Positions 6,147 through 7,766 of a stretch of DNA of 7,766 bases are shown here, one piece after another (the stretch's first letter is position 1; every line of letters starts with the position of its first letter). The stretch is from the NCBI GenBank assembly GCA_900556365.1, contig USOG01000060.1, forward strand, positions 1 through 7,766, read 5' to 3'. This stretch comes from an uncultured Collinsella sp. (lineage in GTDB: Bacteria > Actinomycetota > Coriobacteriia > Coriobacteriales > Coriobacteriaceae). The position numbers and the translations under genes were made by a program. The notes below the pieces were generated by a model that was not told the origin of the DNA, searched no databases, and was given only the letters and a program-made list of their open reading frames with translations.

Positions 6147-6168
6147 GGCTAATGGCCACGTGCACTTG

Positions 6169-6666
6169 CTAGCGCTCGCGAGCAACGATGAGCTGGTCCA
6201 TCTCTTCGACATGCACGCCAACGGAGCCCTTGATGCTCGAGAACTCAACGGAGTTGCATACCAAGATGGGAACCGTCACATCGTAGCCCTCGGCAGCAAT
6301 TGCCTCGCGATCGAACTCAATGAGTACATCGCCCTTATGGACGATGTCACCCACTTGCGCATGTACGGTAAAGTGCTTGCCCTCGAGCTGAACAGTGTCC
6401 AAACCAACGTGGATGAGCACGTCCAAGCCATCGACCGTGTTAAGCGCAACGGCGTGTCCCGTGGGAAAAATAGCCTCGACCTTGGCATCAGCCGGCGCGA
6501 TCACGCGCGTTCCGGTGGGCTGAATCGCCACGCCCTGGCCCAAAAGGCCGGTGGCAAACGTCTGATCGTTTACCTCGGAGAGCGGAATGACGTCACCCGA
6601 GATGGGAGCATCCAACGTAAGGACTCGACCACGCATACCAAAAGACCTTAGGACTTTAGTGAACAT
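6169..6666 (-). CDS. crr: PTS glucose-family EIIA component
   Basis: A 165-residue stand-alone EIIA domain of the glucose/N-acetylglucosamine PTS family, close to the 169 residues of E. coli Crr. It accepts phosphate from HPr and passes it to the EIIB domain of a sugar permease. Motifs follow the family order: APISGDVIPL (20-29), GVAIQPTG (45-52), VIAPADAKV (55-63), then FPTGHAVAL with H71 and LIHVGLDTV with H86, the expected phosphorylated His. VGDIVHKGDVLIEFD (105-119) is also typical. ATG 6666 has GAGG 6 bases upstream and gives the amphipathic MFTKVLRSFG start seen in Crr; Met11 is a possible alternative. It lies 71 bp after glmM with no U-run terminator between. No EIIB or EIIC gene is in the window, so the sugar partner is unknown; nagB next to it suggests amino sugars. 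Confidence 0.92.
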   Translation of the reverse strand: MFTKVLRSFGMRGRVLTLDAPISGDVIPLSEVNDQTFATGLLGQGVAIQPTGTRVIAPADAKVEAIFPTGHAVALNTVDGLDVLIHVGLDTVQLEGKHFTVHAQVGDIVHKGDVLIEFDREAIAAEGYDVTVPILVCNSVEFSSIKGSVGVHVEEMDQLIVARER

Positions 6667-6707
6667 GCTCCCCCTCGGACATACCGATCAACCAAAATAA
6701 CCTTAAC

Positions 6708-6737
6708 AGTTTACCACTTGGCACCCGTTTTTGACCA
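6708..6737 (-). promoter_or_regulatory. Putative promoter of crr
   Basis: On the minus strand TGGTCA (6732-6737, 4 of 6 to -35) and TAAACT (6708-6713, matching TAnnnT) are 18 bases apart in the glmM-crr gap. Transcription would start about 35 bases before the crr ATG. The match is modest, and read-through from glmM is also possible. Confidence 0.3.
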
Positions 6738-7766
6738 TTAGGGAAGTTCGCGCTTGACAACCTCGACGATATCGTCGACAACGCGCTGAGTCAGCTCGTG
6801 CGTCTCGGCCTCGGCCATCACGCGGACCAGCGGCTCGGTACCACTCGGGCGCACCAGAATGCGGCCGCGGCCGTCAAGCTCCTTCTCGGCAGCAGCGACG
6901 GCGTCCCAAATGGGCTGGCAATCGTCCAGACCAGCCTTGTTGTCGGAATGCACGTTGACGAGTACCTGCGGGTACTTCTTCATGATGCCGGCAAGATCGG
7001 TGAGGGTACGACCGGTGCGCTTGAGCACGGCCAGCAGCTGCAGAGCCGTCACCAGACCGTCACCGGTGGTGTTGTGCTCCAGGAAGATGATGTGGCCGGA
7101 CTGTTCGCCGCCGATGACGGCGCCGTCCGCGAGCATGCGCTCAAGCACATAACGGTCGCCCACAGCGGTCTGAACCATTTCGAAGCCCTGCTCCTTCATA
7201 GCGATGGAGAAGCCCAGGTTGCACATTACGGTCGAGACGATCTCGGAGTTGGCGAGCTTGCCGCGAGCGGCGAGGTCAGAACCGCAGATAGCCAGGATGT
7301 AGTCACCGTCGATCTCATTGCCCTCGCTGTCCACGAACAGCACGCGGTCGGCGTCGCCGTCGTGGGCCAAACCGATGTCGGCATGGGTGCGCAGCACGAG
7401 CTCGCGCAGGGGCTCAAGATGGGTGGAGCCGCACTCAACGTTGATGTCGGTGCCGCAATAATCGGTGTTGATGGCGTGCACCGTGGCACCCAAGCGCTGC
7501 AGCGCGGCGGGCGTGGTCTGGCAGGAAGCACCGTGACCGCAGTCGACGGCAACGACTAGGCCATCGAGCCTCAGGCCATCAAGCGTATCGATGGCGTGGT
7601 CGACATATGCCTTGCGAGCGTCCTTCATCTTGATGATGTGGCCCACGCCGGCACCGGTCGGCAGCGTGTCGGCAGCCATGGCCTCCTCGGACATGACCCA
7701 GGCGCTGATCTCTTCCTCGACAGCATCGGGAAGCTTCATGCCCTTGCGGCTAAAGAACTTGATGCC
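6738..7766 (-). CDS. glmM: Phosphoglucosamine mutase (5' end outside the window)
   Basis: Interconverts glucosamine-6-phosphate and glucosamine-1-phosphate, an essential step toward UDP-GlcNAc for peptidoglycan. The 342 visible residues are the C-terminal three quarters of a protein usually about 450 long. The frame stays open to the right edge, where it reads GIKFF just before the ATG at 7739, matching the GIKFF segment of GlmM; that ATG is therefore internal and not the start. Visible motifs are the Mg-binding DGDADR (about fragment residues 136-141), the sugar-specificity loop GEQSGH (220-225) and the phosphate-binding RPSGTEPLVRV (306-316). The phosphoserine loop lies upstream, outside the window. 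GEQSGH and the overall pattern favour GlmM over phosphomannomutase. crr and nagB follow on the same strand. Confidence 0.95.
   Translation of the reverse strand, partial: GIKFFSRKGMKLPDAVEEEISAWVMSEEAMAADTLPTGAGVGHIIKMKDARKAYVDHAIDTLDGLRLDGLVVAVDCGHGASCQTTPAALQRLGATVHAINTDYCGTDINVECGSTHLEPLRELVLRTHADIGLAHDGDADRVLFVDSEGNEIDGDYILAICGSDLAARGKLANSEIVSTVMCNLGFSIAMKEQGFEMVQTAVGDRYVLERMLADGAVIGGEQSGHIIFLEHNTTGDGLVTALQLLAVLKRTGRTLTDLAGIMKKYPQVLVNVHSDNKAGLDDCQPIWDAVAAAEKELDGRGRILVRPSGTEPLVRVMAEAETHELTQRVVDDIVEVVKRELP

Larger units (their letters stand above)
5898..6168 (-). other. Long nagB leader / crr-nagB intergenic region
   Basis: A 271-bp gap separates the crr stop from the nagB start on the same strand. 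It holds a strong hairpin near the crr end (6095-6128), a second GC-rich hairpin (5963-5969 with 5979-5985, ggccgca/tgcggcc) and -10-like hexamers TACAAT (6141-6146) and ACATAC/TACATT near 6007. The open frame through it shows no recognisable protein. I do not recognise a riboswitch, glmS-type ribozyme or DasR/NagR-type palindrome. Independent transcription of nagB with a structured 5' leader is plausible. Confidence 0.5.

Noticed and set aside
5898..6168. Possible riboswitch or glmS ribozyme controlling amino-sugar metabolism
   Set aside because: No recognisable glmS core or other known riboswitch signature was seen, and glmS ribozymes precede glmS rather than nagB.
5898..6248. N-terminal extension of about 117 residues on NagB in the same open frame
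   Set aside because: It starts inside crr, has no resemblance to NagB, and ATG 5897 has a good ribosome site and gives the standard family length.
6718..6733. GGCACCCGTTTTT resembling the right half of a terminator
   Set aside because: It matches the yhbY terminator's 3' arm, but no complementary left arm lies nearby on the plus strand, and no plus-strand gene ends there.

Overview
The window looks like chromosomal DNA from a GC-rich Gram-positive bacterium, most likely a Coriobacteriia gut anaerobe such as Collinsella. That placement is an inference from the GC-rich coding style, the Gram-positive-type short NagB, and a very large MalT-like regulator with an actinobacterial BTAD output. No rRNA, tRNA, CRISPR array, transposase or phage gene is visible.

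Layout. Positions 1-141 hold a long inverted-repeat element with 32-bp perfect arms around a smaller internal hairpin. A short promoter region follows, then a class I SAM-dependent methyltransferase on + (best start GTG 306, not the upstream ATG at 246). Next on + is yhbY, a CRM-domain ribosome-assembly RNA-binding protein, with a strong intrinsic terminator. Converging on it from the minus strand is a 999-residue STAND-type regulator: a MalT-like P-loop ATPase at the N-terminus, a long helical middle, and a winged-helix plus BTAD (SARP-type) C-terminus. Upstream of the regulator is a gene-free stretch of about 390 bp rich in palindromes and repeats.

The right third is a minus-strand amino-sugar cluster, in transcription order glmM (5' end outside the window), a glucose-family PTS EIIA (crr-like), then nagB with its own terminator. 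GlmM sends glucosamine-6-phosphate into cell-wall precursor synthesis, NagB sends it into glycolysis, and the EIIA belongs to the sugar-uptake phosphorelay. The three genes therefore bracket the glucosamine-6-phosphate branch point. No terminator with a U-run separates glmM from crr; a 271-bp leader with a strong hairpin separates crr from nagB.

Most of the window is ordinary housekeeping sequence. The parts most worth a second look are the inverted-repeat element at the left edge, the STAND-BTAD regulator with its palindrome-rich upstream region, and the nagB leader. No clearly new multi-gene system is evident.
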